From Segatella oris (GTDB lineage: Bacteria; Bacteroidota; Bacteroidia; Bacteroidales; Bacteroidaceae), in contig NZ_LR134384.1 of assembly GCF_900637655.1 (NCBI RefSeq), forward strand, positions 2,892,501 through 2,956,500: 64,000 bases of DNA. The letters run 5' to 3'. Numbering within the stretch: position 1 is the first letter of the stretch; every line of letters begins with the position of its first letter. Position numbers and translations under genes: made by a program. This document shows, piece after piece, positions 1 through 10,870 of the stretch. The notes beneath the pieces were generated by a model. That model was not told where the DNA came from, searched no databases, and worked only from the letters and a program-made list of their open reading frames with translations.

Positions 1-148
1 CCGTCCTTCAGACGGCCGGGTTGTCCCATTCGGAAATCCCCGGATCAGAGATTATTTGCATCTACCCGGGGCTTATCGCAGCTTATCACGTCCTTCGTCG
101 CCTCTGTGAGCCTAGGCATCCGCCATACGCCCTTTCTTACTTTCTTCT
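1..148 (-). rRNA. 23S rRNA, 5' end only
   Basis: The reverse complement reads as the conserved start of bacterial 23S rRNA (GGGCGTATGGCGGATGCC, then GGCGACGAAGGACGTG). The gene lies last in the rRNA operon and continues beyond the left edge of the window. The exact 5' base is an estimate. Confidence 0.93.
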
Positions 149-375
149 TATGAAGGATAAAGCGGGGATACAAGAAGCAACATACATTGCTCTGCCTTCC
201 TCCGGCTTCACCTTCTGAAGCTCATACTTTCAGCTGTCAAGTGAAATCGCATCTTGCGATTTGATTTCTAAGACTGAACTTAGTTTACTTTACAGTTTTT
301 GCTTGTGTCAATATGTCAAAGATCGTATGGAAACCTCAGAATGCACGCTTCAGCATGCACGGTGATGTCCATCTG

Positions 376-449
376 TGGAGAATAACGGATTCGAACCGTT
401 GACCCCCTGCTTGCAAAGCAGGTGCTCTAGCCAGCTGAGCTAATCCCCC
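376..449 (-). tRNA. tRNA-Ala (anticodon TGC)
   Basis: The minus strand folds as a 74-nt cloverleaf. The acceptor arms are GGGGGAT and ATTCTCC plus discriminator A, and the anticodon loop reads TTTGCAA, giving TGC. No CCA is encoded. It sits in the 16S-23S spacer between tRNA-Ile and 23S, the usual Bacteroidota arrangement. Confidence 0.97.
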
Positions 450-599
450 AAGGTAGTAATTCATAATGATTAATGCATGATGCATAATTATGATTACCAT
501 TTGATTGGAGTGTTCATCATTCAAGGTTCCATTAATAAGCAAAACTCAAATTTTAGTTTGGATTATGCATTATTAATTATGAATTATGAATTAAAGAAG

Positions 600-673
600 T
601 AGTCCCAGGCAGACTTGAACTGCCGACCTCCACATTATCAGTGTGGCGCTCTGACCAACTGAGCTATAGGACT
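600..673 (-). tRNA. tRNA-Ile (anticodon GAT)
   Basis: A 74-nt cloverleaf on the minus strand, with acceptor AGTCCTA pairing TGGGACT and discriminator A; the anticodon loop CTGATAA gives GAT. The 150-bp gap to tRNA-Ala holds ATTATGAATTATGAATTA-type sequence that recurs elsewhere in the window. Confidence 0.97.
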
Positions 674-939
674 GTGGTCTGTTCATGATGCACAATGCAT
701 AATTATCATTTCCATGCTCATGCTCATGAATCCCGGTTGGCTGCTGTCCAAGACCTGGGCTTGGATAGCCCGGCTTCCTTTTTCTCTATATCAAAAAACA
801 GGTGCGGCAGTACAAGAAGAATGGAAGAATATCTTGCCTATCCATTCTGTTTCCCTTCGTCTTTATTACTTCTCTCTTTGCTGTCAACTCGTCAACATGT
901 CTACTGTCAACTCGTCAACCAGCAGGAAATCCGTCTCCA
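674..939. other. 16S to tRNA-Ile spacer
   Basis: Transcribed spacer of the rRNA operon. It contains a short direct repeat (TCAACTCGTCAAC near 886 and CAACTCGTCAACC near 907) and pyrimidine-rich sequence. I see no gene in it; the open frames crossing it run into the 16S gene and are spurious. Confidence 0.7.
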
Positions 940-2472
<1,533 letters not shown>

Positions 2473-2803
2473 AAAATAAGCTTGATAGGTAAAAAGCAAA
2501 AAGAAAAGACAGCAAAGCCGTCTCGGCTCCAAGCTCATACCATGAATAATCTGTTCAGAACGAATCTCCCTGATTTAATAGTAAAAAAACAAATTGAAAG
2601 CAAGAAAGCAACAGACAGGGAAAGCAATCGCTCACTATCCCGCTTCCCATCACTTCACTGCTCGAATTGATCGGTTCGTTTATTCTACCCAAGACACATA
2701 TCGCTACATGCCTTGCTTCTTGTACTACTTCTCTGTTTATGTAAATCCTTTCAAAGAACGCTTCTTCTGAGCCTGAGAGAACCGTAGTTCTCAAAAGCGA
2801 GTG

Positions 2804-2835
2804 CAAAGGTAAGATAAAAAACATTCACCACCAAA
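2804..2835 (-). promoter_or_regulatory. rRNA operon promoter
   Basis: On the minus strand, TTTG (2832-2835) and TACCTTTG (2804-2811) are separated by exactly 20 nt, a perfect Bacteroidota TTTG/TAnnTTTG promoter. Transcription would start near 2797, giving a 16S leader of about 325 nt (2473-2797) that holds no gene. Confidence 0.8.
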
Positions 2836-2979
2836 TGTTTTTAAAGAAATGTTTGAAATAACTTCAATTTATTTCACTTTGTCTTACAAACCATCTACAC
2901 TGAAAATGTTACACCTTATTATATAATGTAAAAGACAAACATAAAAGGACTGCCAGCGCCGCTGACCTGCAGGGACATT

Positions 2980-3089
2980 GCAATCTGCGTCAAAACAGCG
3001 TGTAATCTGCATCAAGTTATCGTGTCATCTGCGTCAGATTGCGTGGTAATCTGCATCAAGTTACAGCGCAATCTGCGTCAAATCACGAC
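2980..3089. repeat. 22-bp period intergenic array (5 units)
   Basis: Five head-to-tail units begin at 2980, 3002, 3024, 3046 and 3068, each exactly 22 bp. Each carries ATCTGCRTCA in the same phase while the last 8-9 bases vary. It lies between the divergent rRNA promoter and the Bax-inhibitor gene. It is one of eight such arrays in the window (see findings). Confidence 0.9.
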
Positions 3090-3158
3090 ACTTTCCACTA
3101 TCATATAGACAGTAATAGGCTAAAGATTATTAAAGAGGGGAATTAAAATGGCATTACA

Positions 3159-3190
3159 TTTGTACATAGAAAAAGAAAAGATTATTTTTG
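3159..3190 (+). promoter_or_regulatory. promoter of the Bax-inhibitor gene
   Basis: TTTG (3159-3162), a 20-nt spacer and TATTTTTG (3183-3190) match the Bacteroidota consensus exactly. The site lies inside the longest possible reading frame, which opens at 3148, so it argues that translation starts downstream at 3283, leaving a leader of about 85 nt. Confidence 0.75.
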
Positions 3191-3282
3191 CATCGAAAGA
3201 TGACAAGACGTCATTCGGCAAAGCAGAAACAGCTCTGCTTTCAGCAAAACACAACAGATTATTATCAAAAACAGTAAAGAAT

Positions 3283-4017
3283 ATGGATTTCAAAGAATTT
3301 AATGAAAGAATCAGAGAACAGGAGTATGGCACAAACGACATGGTGCTTTCAGAGGCATTTCCTGCCTTGATGCGCAAAGTGTATCTATGGATGACTTTGG
3401 CTTTGGCCATCAGTGGCATCGTCGCTTACGGCGTTGCAACCTCTCCAAACCTGTTATATCTGATTTACACCAACCAATTAGTGTTCTGGGGATTGATTAT
3501 AACGGAGTTAGTTTTAGTGTGGAAAATCAGTGGAAGTATATGGAAGGAAAATCGCTCGTTAGCTGCAACAACATTGATGTTTGCCACATTCGCAGCCCTC
3601 AACGGTGCCACACTGTCATACATCTTCATCCGCTTTGCACCGACAGCCATCATCAAAACGTTCTTCATCACGTCAGGAACTTTCGCTGTTACTTCTGCAT
3701 ACGGCTACTTCACCAAGAAAGATCTTTCCAAGTGGGGAAGTTTTCTTTTCATGGCGTTAGACGGACTTATCATTGCATTGGTGGCCAACATATTCCTCAA
3801 GAGCAGCATGCTCGACTTCATCATCAGTATTGCAGGCGTGTTACTCTTTGTCGGTTTGACCATTTGGGACAGCCAGAATATCAAGCGTCAATTAGCAATT
3901 GCACCCGACATGAGCGAGACTTCACAGAAGATTGCACTGTGTGGCGCACTTGATTTATACCTTGATTTCATCAACTTGTTTATCTATCTGCTGCGCCTTT
4001 TCGGTCGTGATAATTAA
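3283..4017 (+). CDS. Bax inhibitor-1/YccA family membrane protein
   Basis: A 244-aa integral membrane protein with about seven hydrophobic segments, of the UPF0005/BI-1 family. In other organisms these proteins handle calcium leak or bind the FtsH protease; the role here is unknown. Family features are the entry into the first helix at MRKVYLWMTLALAISG, the TSAYGYFTKKDLSKWG loop and the C-terminal DALDLYLDF-like segment (ALDLYLDFINLF). The frame opens upstream at 3148, but a perfect promoter at 3159-3190 and the family's usual N-terminus favour the ATG at 3283 (MDFKEFNERI). The gene is followed after 21 bp by a lipoprotein gene on the same strand. Confidence 0.9.
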   Translation: MDFKEFNERIREQEYGTNDMVLSEAFPALMRKVYLWMTLALAISGIVAYGVATSPNLLYLIYTNQLVFWGLIITELVLVWKISGSIWKENRSLAATTLMFATFAALNGATLSYIFIRFAPTAIIKTFFITSGTFAVTSAYGYFTKKDLSKWGSFLFMALDGLIIALVANIFLKSSMLDFIISIAGVLLFVGLTIWDSQNIKRQLAIAPDMSETSQKIALCGALDLYLDFINLFIYLLRLFGRDN

Positions 4018-4038
4018 AGAAGAACTATATACAACACG

Positions 4039-4689
4039 GTGATGAATAAAAAAATCATTCTGGCAGCAGGCGTGCTGACCACGACATTAATGCTAAGCAG
4101 CTGCGGCATTACAACCAACGGCAGCAGCAATAACACAGGAGGGAACATCTTGAGCGAGGTTCTTGGCAGTATGGGCAACGCCAACACTATCGGCAATGTG
4201 CTGAACAGTGTGCTCGGTATAGACAAGCCTTCGGAACGCGATCTCATCGGAACATGGCACTACAGCGAGCCGGGAGTAGCTTTCACGAGCGACAACACCT
4301 TGGCAAAAGCAGGTGGAGAGGTGGCTGCTGCCCAGGCAAAAACGAAGTTGACCGAAAGCTACAAGGCCATTGGTCTTCGACGCGATAACACCCAACTGAC
4401 CTTTAACAGCGACAAAACTTTCAGTGGACGCATCCTTGGAAGAAGCATCAACGGTACATGGACTTACGACAGCAGTAACCAGAAAATCATGATGAAGACT
4501 TTGTTCTTCACTCTCCCTGTATATGCAAAACGCACCACAAAGGGCATGAGTTATCTCATGGAGTCGAAGAAACTGCTGACTCTTCTTCAGACCGCTTCAG
4601 TCCTCAGCGGCAACAGCACTATTCAAACTGTCGGTGAACTGAGCAAGAACTATGACGGAATACGCATGGGATTTGAAATGAAAAGGTAA
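4039..4689 (+). CDS. lipoprotein, DUF4923-like
   Basis: A 216-aa predicted lipoprotein: hydrophobic signal, then lipobox LMLSSC with the lipidated Cys near residue 22, then a Ser/Asn/Gly-rich linker. The body (LIGTWHYSEPGVAF, then TFNSDKTFSGRILGRSINGTWTYD) resembles a small lipocalin-like beta barrel as in DUF4923, common in Prevotella. No function is known. It probably shares a transcript with the upstream BI-1 gene (21-bp gap) and ends before the terminator at 4798. An ATG-ATG start leaves the first residue uncertain by one. Confidence 0.78.
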   Translation: MMNKKIILAAGVLTTTLMLSSCGITTNGSSNNTGGNILSEVLGSMGNANTIGNVLNSVLGIDKPSERDLIGTWHYSEPGVAFTSDNTLAKAGGEVAAAQAKTKLTESYKAIGLRRDNTQLTFNSDKTFSGRILGRSINGTWTYDSSNQKIMMKTLFFTLPVYAKRTTKGMSYLMESKKLLTLLQTASVLSGNSTIQTVGELSKNYDGIRMGFEMKR

Positions 4690-4797
4690 GAAAACAGCTT
4701 TTCTCTCCCACCCTCTGAAAATGAGAAAGAAAACAAGTTGAAGAAAAATTCACGAAGACTTATCAAGCCTCTGCATGATAAGAATTATAAAATCAAA

Positions 4798-4839
4798 TGG
4801 AGAATATCAAAGACATCATCTGCGATATTCTCCATTTCT
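4798..4839. terminator. bidirectional terminator
   Basis: TGGAGAATATC (4798-4808) pairs with GATATTCTCCA (4824-4834), an 11-bp perfect stem with a T-rich 3' side on plus and A-rich sequence on the other side. It separates the convergent lipoprotein gene and the GH92 remnant. Confidence 0.75.
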
Positions 4840-4855
4840 TTAGGAAAGACGATTA

Positions 4856-6453
4856 TCATTTCATCAAATCCGGCGGGCAATCTTCTGTCTTGCTGCCCCA
4901 CTCCGTATTGGGTTTCAGCCCCATTTGAAATTCCAACACGCCGTCTCCTTTCAACATTTCATACGTAATGTAGTTGTGCGTGTAAGGCTGTCCATTGTAA
5001 GTTGCCGACTGGATATAGATATTTTCATGCGAAACATGATGTGCCTTAATGGTGAAACGACCGATATGTGCCTCGTCAAATGTCGGGGTCCCTATAATAT
5101 AATAAGGTGAAACGGGACATACGGGATAGAAACCTAAGGCCGAAAGTACGTACCATGCACTCATTTGTCCGGCATCATCATTGCCACTAAGACCACCGGG
5201 CACATCAAGATATTCATTATCAAGGATAGTCTTTACCCTCTGCTGTGTCTTCCACGGCTGTCCAACATACGCATAAAGATAAGGAATCTGCTGGCAAGGT
5301 TCATTGCCATGCCAATACAGGCTGTCGCTGAACATACGGTCAAGTCGGTCAGCAAATATCTTCTTTCCACCCATCACCTGCATCAATCCATAGACATCAT
5401 GGGGCACATACCACGTATAGTGAGCCACAGTTCCTTCTGTAATAAACTTCACACGCGTGGTCAAATCCTTATTATTCAGCCATTTTCCATTGGCCCATCT
5501 GCCGTCAGCCCATCCTATACGAGGATTGATAACATGCCGCCAATTGCGTGCCCTTGCCATGAGAACACGGTAGTCATCAGTATTCCCCAAGGCCTTTGCA
5601 GCCTGCGCAACAGCATAATCATCATAGGCATATTCCAAAGTCCGGCTCACTTGTTCATGCGTATGGAAAGCTTCCATGACACTGTCATTCAGCGGGATAT
5701 AGCCATATTTCAGATAACTCTGCATCGCACGGCGTCCCTTTCCGTCCTTATAAGCTTCAGCATCTGCTATCTCAAAGGCATTCTTGCGCATGGCTTCGTA
5801 GGCCTTTTCTTTATTAAGATTACGTGCTCGTTGAGCATGAACTTAACGATAACTTGCTGTGGCTTTAATGGCTTCTCCTCCTTATCTGGATTATAATAAA
5901 AAACCATCTGCAAGTTGGCCGCCATAGGAATAACCTTGTCCATCTCGTCTGTTTGCTCATCAGAGAGGTTGTCAGGCCCCAACAAAGCCAGCAAACGATA
6001 AAGTGGAGTGTCATGCCCAAAGCGCAATGTAGCTGTCGGTTTGCCCTGCAAGGCACGGTTAACTTCGGCCACAATATTATGCCAAAGGCTTACGGCCGAA
6101 CGCTGAGTAACCCCATAGTTGTCGGGAGCTTGCCCATTACAAAGCCACATCCGCTCATTATTCTGCTCGTAAATATCACGCAATTCCTCTTCCGTAAAAA
6201 ACTGATAAAAATCGAGTTTCAGTCCCACATCCTGCATATCTGAGGCAACGGCATGCAGTTCTGTCATCAGTTTCTCGGCATCTTCAACCTTTGTCGGATC
6301 CTTGAAAAGAGCAGAAATAAATCGTTCATTGCCCAAACGACGCGGTGGATTGACGGTCTTCTGCCATGCCTTGAGTTCAGGACTCTTATGAGCAAACCAA
6401 TCCTCTGTTAGGACTCTTGCTATCTGAGATGCACTTTTATATCCATCAACCAA
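4856..6453 (-). pseudogene. chimeric remnant: histidine phosphatase C-terminus joined to GH92 mannosidase C-terminus
   Basis: Two reading frames on the minus strand overlap near 5767-5830. The first (6453 to about 5830) is the C-terminal half of a histidine acid phosphatase of the MINPP type: NNERMWLCNGQAP, then the LRFGHDTPLYRLLALLG motif with the HD pair. Its N-terminal RHG catalytic motif is absent, and a stop lies just upstream near 6485. The second (about 5840 to 4856) is the C-terminal third of a GH92 alpha-mannosidase: EYAYDDYAVAQAAKALG, ITEGTVAHYTWYVPHDVYGL, GNEPCQQIPYLYAYVGQPWKTQ, GLSGNDDAGQMSAWYVLSAL. The join is out of frame around 5825-5840. Neither enzyme can be made whole, so this is a deletion product. 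Confidence 0.88.
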
Positions 6454-6486
6454 AGATAAGTTAAAATCTAAATTCGTAATATTCTA

Positions 6487-6793
6487 TACCTTCTCAATTT
6501 CATCTAATGATTATATGAAAGGCAAAGATACTTCTTTTCCTTTACATTTACAATCTCATCTAAAACATAATAAGACATTTCTTATTTCTAAAACTCTATT
6601 TAGAATATTCCTATTTCCAACAAAACAGGATATAGATAAATCTCTATTTATAGAATTTATCTCTTATTTTTAATACACTTATAAATAAAAAAGTCACAGA
6701 AAACGATGCAAAAACGATATCATTTCTGCATAATACATGCTCCGAAATTAGGACTAAGAAATAAATAATGCCTAATGATCAACTTCCTTATTG
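6487..6793. other. AT-rich gap without a recognised gene
   Basis: Very AT-rich sequence with runs such as ATCTCTTATTTTTAATACAC. No open frame, tRNA or repeat was recognised. It lies between the end of the GH110 gene and the broken 5' end of the phosphatase/GH92 remnant and may be where the phosphatase N-terminus was lost. Confidence 0.5.
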
Positions 6794-8554
6794 CTATGGT
6801 TCCAAGAACTTGTTTCCCTTGATAGTCACCTTACTGCAACCCTCAAGAACAACCCATTTATTCCCAACCAGCGAGGAAGGGGACTCTATCTTCACCTCAT
6901 TGCCTTTGAAAACTAACTGTGAAGTGCTCTTGGCATACAGCAAAGGATTACCCGAAGTGACGAAGAAGTTATTGATTATACGTACATTCTGATGCACAGG
7001 TCTACGTGCATCAATAACCGTATTCGAAGGATTTAAGGCGATAACGGCACGTGAAGGGCCACCATTATAGGCACAATCTATAAACTTGTTGTTTTCAATA
7101 ATCACATCCTTTACAGGCCCCGACTCATACCAACCAGCAGCATCGCCCTCTATAAGAATGGCACTCATGCCCGTATAACAATAGGTGTTATCACGGATAA
7201 TCACTCGCCGAGGTGTGGTAACAAGCGTACCACGCGTGCTGGTTCGAGAGAAAAAACAATGCCGAATGGCCACTTCAGGCGTACAACTGAGGTTCTCTAC
7301 GCAATCACTTTGCAATCGAACATCTCTAGGAATGGGGCGCATGAACGCCACTTCCACGATTCGAGGCGACTCCATTCGTACTTTCTTTACGATGTTTTCA
7401 GCATAGCGTTGCATGGTAGAAGGACGCACAAAGGCCACCGTATCGCCAGCAAAATAAGCACAAAAACCATAGCTTTGAGGATGCATGAAGCGCAATCTTA
7501 GCGTATAATCATCAACTCTTTCAACGGCTTGCAAATTGGTTCCATGCACATTAATGCCGTCATCTTGCGCACCAAGAAACCTGCAACTATCAATCACAAC
7601 CTTGCCGCTACAGCCCGAGAAATGCATAAAATCGGCCGAAGATGCCAATAGTCGCGTGCTGTTTTCACGCGGTTCACATCTCACCCGAAGCATCTTGACG
7701 TTTCGACAATACTGACTTACGATGCCCAAGCCATGCATATAGTGCACACCTACATTGTAAAACGTGATATTTTGGCTTTCAAACAAGAACATTCCCACCT
7801 GATCTCGAATGATATCGCGCACCATAATCGTGTGGTTCTCCTTGAAATCTTTAGCCAAATCCGTTGCAAAATGCACCACATTTGGCGACAACTCAACAAC
7901 CTTAGCCTGTGAGAGAATGTCCCAACCACGGCTATAATAAAAATGTTTATTAGTGGGATCATACTCTATACAATGCGGGGTATTCGTCCGCCAACCCTCT
8001 CCTATCCACATCATCTTCCCTTCGACAATCGCAAATTTGGAGTCGGGATGCACGCGAGCCGTTACTCCATGTGCATCAACTTTAAGGTAAGTGAGTTCCG
8101 AACCGCCAGGTCTTTCAAAGTCAAAATGAATATTCTGCAACCTCATCTCCTTGCAATGGGCAAAAGAAAGCATCGTCATCTTGCCATGAAACATCAGCGT
8201 TGCATCATTTCCCTCAATGGTTAGACCGCTCATATCTTCGAACAACAGCCCTATCGTCTTTACTTTCGAACGACATTCTGTTTCTGAAGAGGTGTTGGAA
8301 ATGTAATATTCGCGCCTCATTGCATCTGTAGGCCACAGGTCATATCGCCCCGATTGAAACACAATAGCCTTGCTTTTCCAACGCTTGCAGTCGGCAATCA
8401 AGGTTTGCAAACGTGCCGTCTGGTCTTCATTGGTGTTGGGATGCACACCATAATCGGCCACAAACAGCGTATCATGGGGTGCAGCCTGCGCAGAAATCGT
8501 TATAAAAAACAAGCATACATTCAACAACAAACGCAATCTATTCTCCTTCATCAT
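6794..8554 (-). CDS. GH110-type alpha-1,3-galactosidase
   Basis: A 586-aa secreted protein with a signal peptide ending near ISAQA (residue 24) and right-handed beta-helix repeats. It matches the GH110 family of Bacteroides, exo-alpha-1,3-galactosidases acting on blood group B or linear alpha-galactosyl epitopes. The supporting segments are FLFESQNITFYNVGVHYMHG (about 256-275), SADFMHFSGC, GAQDDGINVHGT (328-339, likely catalytic acid region), STRGTLVTTPRRV and SAILIEGDAAGWYESGP. A TATCTTTG -7 element lies at 8615-8622 on the minus strand. It stands alone, with no SusC/SusD pair nearby. Substrate specificity (blood group B only or broader) cannot be read from the sequence. Confidence 0.85.
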   Translation of the reverse strand: MMKENRLRLLLNVCLFFITISAQAAPHDTLFVADYGVHPNTNEDQTARLQTLIADCKRWKSKAIVFQSGRYDLWPTDAMRREYYISNTSSETECRSKVKTIGLLFEDMSGLTIEGNDATLMFHGKMTMLSFAHCKEMRLQNIHFDFERPGGSELTYLKVDAHGVTARVHPDSKFAIVEGKMMWIGEGWRTNTPHCIEYDPTNKHFYYSRGWDILSQAKVVELSPNVVHFATDLAKDFKENHTIMVRDIIRDQVGMFLFESQNITFYNVGVHYMHGLGIVSQYCRNVKMLRVRCEPRENSTRLLASSADFMHFSGCSGKVVIDSCRFLGAQDDGINVHGTNLQAVERVDDYTLRLRFMHPQSYGFCAYFAGDTVAFVRPSTMQRYAENIVKKVRMESPRIVEVAFMRPIPRDVRLQSDCVENLSCTPEVAIRHCFFSRTSTRGTLVTTPRRVIIRDNTYCYTGMSAILIEGDAAGWYESGPVKDVIIENNKFIDCAYNGGPSRAVIALNPSNTVIDARRPVHQNVRIINNFFVTSGNPLLYAKSTSQLVFKGNEVKIESPSSLVGNKWVVLEGCSKVTIKGNKFLEP

Positions 8555-8826
8555 CTGTAAAGTCTCGTATTTTCATGCAAGGTGCATCGCCAATAAAAAG
8601 GTGACGATATGGGGCAAAGATAAGCATTATATCTGATAATCCGCCCCGTTTTGAGAGATATATTCCACGAAGAACTATCTTCACGCAGTGAAGAACATCC
8701 GCCAAATCAAGGCAGAAACACCATTAAGAAACTTTAAGAAAATAATCAAGTTTGTTTACAAGAAGCTTTATCCGAGAAGACCAACAAAGGCTTACCGAGT
8801 CATCTTTTCATTCACTTCAACGGCTA

Positions 8827-8958
8827 AAGCCTGTCATATCAGCACGCAATATGATGCAGAACATCTTGTAACTTGACGCAGATTACACCATGATTTGACG
8901 CAAATTATAGCCTCTTTTCCTATAGATGACACGATGATTTGCAGAAGAACATGAAAAA
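8827..8958. repeat. 22-bp period intergenic array (about 6 units)
   Basis: Units begin at 8827, 8849, 8871, 8893, 8915 and 8937. Here the core mostly reads in the opposite sense (TTGACGCAGATTACA, TTTGACGCAAATTA). The 8915 unit is degenerate. It lies in the 743-bp gap between divergent GH110 and argR, which otherwise holds no gene. Confidence 0.82.
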
Positions 8959-9064
8959 AGGGAAAGCACTTGCACACTTTCCCTACGGCAAAGATAATGG
9001 TTTTCAGAGGCGATTCCAAATCTAAGATGAAAGAAGTTTACAGATAAGAGAGACCTACCCCCGA

Positions 9065-9083
9065 CCCCTCCCCAAGGGAGGGG
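9065..9083. repeat. CCCCTCCC/GGGAGGGG palindrome
   Basis: A perfect 8-bp inverted repeat with a CAA loop. The same hairpin recurs at 30641, 30687 and 51048, with variants at 26149, 36761, 47996 and 60311, always between genes. Confidence 0.85.
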
Positions 9084-9235
9084 AGAGCTTCTTGCTGTCA
9101 TTTTAAGCCATGAAGATAATGTATGTCATGAACCATGAATGTTGAAATGCGAGGGTTAGGCAAAGTGATTATGGATTAACTCCACATTCATTGCTTTGTA
9201 TTCTTTATTTTAAGACTGCATTTCTTGTATTTTTA

Positions 9236-9267
9236 TTTGGTTAAAGTTGCACTATTTTATAACTTTG
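9236..9267 (+). promoter_or_regulatory. argR promoter
   Basis: TTTG (9236-9239), a 20-nt spacer and TAACTTTG (9260-9267). The argR ATG lies 30 nt downstream. Confidence 0.78.
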
Positions 9268-9297
9268 CAGACATAAAACGAATAAACATACAGATAG

Positions 9298-9771
9298 ATG
9301 AAAGTAAAGACAAGAAGATTAGAAGCGTTGAAAGTCCTTATCTCAAGCACTGAACTCAGTAGTCAGGAGGAGGTGCTTCAAGCGCTGAGAAAAGAAGGTT
9401 TCACCTTGACACAGGCAACTTTGAGCCGCGATCTGAAACAACTGAAAGTAGCTAAAGCGGCCAGCATGAACGGCAAATATGTCTATGTGTTGCCTAATGA
9501 AACCATGTATAAGCGCATTCATAAGCCCATCTCTCCATTAGAAATGCTGCAGACTCCCGGCTTTATTTCCATTAATTTCTCGGGCAACATAGGTATTATC
9601 AAGACGCGCCCGGGCTATGCAAGCAGCATTGCTTACAACATAGATGCCAGCAATCTTCCCGAAATATTGGGTACTATTGCCGGTGATGACACTATCGTTA
9701 TCGTCATCAAGGAAGGCGTAAGCCATGAAGAAGTGACCGAAAGTCTGGGGCAACTGATGCCGGGATATTAA
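9298..9771 (+). CDS. argR: arginine repressor ArgR
   Basis: A 157-aa transcription factor with the standard two-domain layout. The N-terminal winged helix has the recognition segment SQEEVLQALRKEGFTLTQAT and then LSRDLKQLKVAK. The C-terminal arginine-binding hexamerisation domain ends in IAGDDTIVIVIKEG. The protein normally represses arginine synthesis when arginine is high. It has its own promoter. No arginine biosynthesis gene follows: the next gene is a PspC-domain protein 141 bp away, so its targets lie elsewhere on the chromosome. Confidence 0.95.
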   Translation: MKVKTRRLEALKVLISSTELSSQEEVLQALRKEGFTLTQATLSRDLKQLKVAKAASMNGKYVYVLPNETMYKRIHKPISPLEMLQTPGFISINFSGNIGIIKTRPGYASSIAYNIDASNLPEILGTIAGDDTIVIVIKEGVSHEEVTESLGQLMPGY

Positions 9772-9912
9772 AAAGTGACGCATAATTTATAATGTATAAT
9801 GCATCATTAAGAAATGTTTACCCCTATCTTTTTCAACTTTAATTGCAACTTCTTGTATGCGGAGTTGCGTCTAAAGCATGAGTTATGAATAATAAGACAG
9901 AAATTAAAATAA

Positions 9913-10128
9913 ATGCATATGGAAAATAGGAAAAGATTAGTGCGCTCTTCATCTGACAGATGGATTGCCGGAATATTAGGAGGAATAGCGGCTTATATGG
10001 GCTGGGATACGGCATTGCTTCGCATCGCCTATCTGCTGTTGACGCTGTGCAGCGTGGGATTTCCAGGCTTCATAGCCTATATTATCCTGTGGATTTGCAT
10101 GCCACAAGATACAAACGAACAAATATAA
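9913..10128 (+). CDS. PspC-domain small membrane protein
   Basis: A 71-aa protein with a PspC domain filling nearly the whole length: RSSSDRWIAGILGGIAAYMG, then a hydrophobic segment RIAYLLLTLCSVGFPGFIAY. PspC proteins belong to phage-shock-type envelope stress systems, but single-domain copies like this one are common and uncharacterised in Bacteroidota. An alternative ATG lies two codons downstream. It is followed by a clear terminator at 10167. Confidence 0.9.
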   Translation: MHMENRKRLVRSSSDRWIAGILGGIAAYMGWDTALLRIAYLLLTLCSVGFPGFIAYIILWICMPQDTNEQI

Positions 10129-10166
10129 GCAGGCATAATAGCTGACACATTAAATGAGAAGGCAAG

Positions 10167-10205
10167 ATGCTGCACAAACAAATAGGGTTTGTGCAGCATT
10201 TTTTA
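10167..10205 (+). terminator. Rho-independent terminator
   Basis: ATGCTGCACAAAC (10167-10179) pairs perfectly with GTTTGTGCAGCAT (10187-10199), followed by a T run. It closes the PspC transcript. Confidence 0.92.
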
Positions 10206-10304
10206 GTTTATTAAGAGTATGTCGAAATAAAAGCCAAACAAAAAGTAACAGTCAGAAAACTTTTCGTAACTTTGGCAATAAGAAAATAAATAAAACGTTC
10301 AAAA

Positions 10305-10859
10305 ATGGAAGAATCTATCAAACAAATTGGCGAGCGCCTGCGTGGTCTTCGCGATGTTCTTGACATTCCTGCAGAGGAAGTTGCCGAACTTTGCGGTATC
10401 TCCTTAGACCATTATCTCAAGATAGAAGCGGGCGAAGCAGACCCTTCTGTATACCGACTTTCAAAGATATCAAAACGCTACGGCATTTCACTTGACGTGC
10501 TTCTCTTTGGAGAAGAACCGCGAATGAGCCGCTACTATCTCACTCGTGACGGTCAAGGACCGGAGATAGACCGCGGTGATAAATATCAATATCAGACCTT
10601 GGCAGGTGGTTTCAGAGGTCGAAAGATGGACCCATTCCTCGTGGTTGTCGACCCACTCCCGGCCGGGAAGCGATACAGCAAGAATACGCATGACGGTCAA
10701 GAAGTGGATTATATCCTCGAAGGAACACTGGAACTGACGATTGACGACAAAGTACTTGTGCTGAAAAAAGGCGATTGCATCTATTTCGATGCAACCATTC
10801 CACATTGCATGAACGCCCTGAATGGGAAGCCAGCCAAGTTTTTATGTGTAGTAAATTAA
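10305..10859 (+). CDS. XRE-family regulator with C-terminal cupin domain
   Basis: A 184-aa protein. Residues about 5-65 form a helix-turn-helix of the Cro/XRE type (IGERLRGLRDVLDIPAEEVA). Residues about 110-183 form a cupin barrel (KNTHDGQEVDYILEGTLELT, KKGDCIYFDATIPHCMNA). This layout is typical of regulators that sense a small ligand and control a neighbouring metabolic gene. The acyl-CoA ligase gene starts 12 bp after its stop, so the two are almost certainly co-transcribed. A TAACTTTG -7 element lies at 10267-10274. Confidence 0.92.
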   Translation: MEESIKQIGERLRGLRDVLDIPAEEVAELCGISLDHYLKIEAGEADPSVYRLSKISKRYGISLDVLLFGEEPRMSRYYLTRDGQGPEIDRGDKYQYQTLAGGFRGRKMDPFLVVVDPLPAGKRYSKNTHDGQEVDYILEGTLELTIDDKVLVLKKGDCIYFDATIPHCMNALNGKPAKFLCVVN

Positions 10860-10870
10860 AAGAGAGACTT

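Noticed and set aside
2980-3089. A CRISPR array in the regularly spaced motifs
   Set aside because: The period is only 22 bp, the cores are imperfect, the variable part is 8-9 nt and there are no cas genes. It is a tandem of diverged units, not repeats with spacers.
5165-5896. A 243-codon plus-strand frame
   Set aside because: It is antisense to the GH92 remnant, whose family motifs are clear. The plus-strand product has no recognisable domain.
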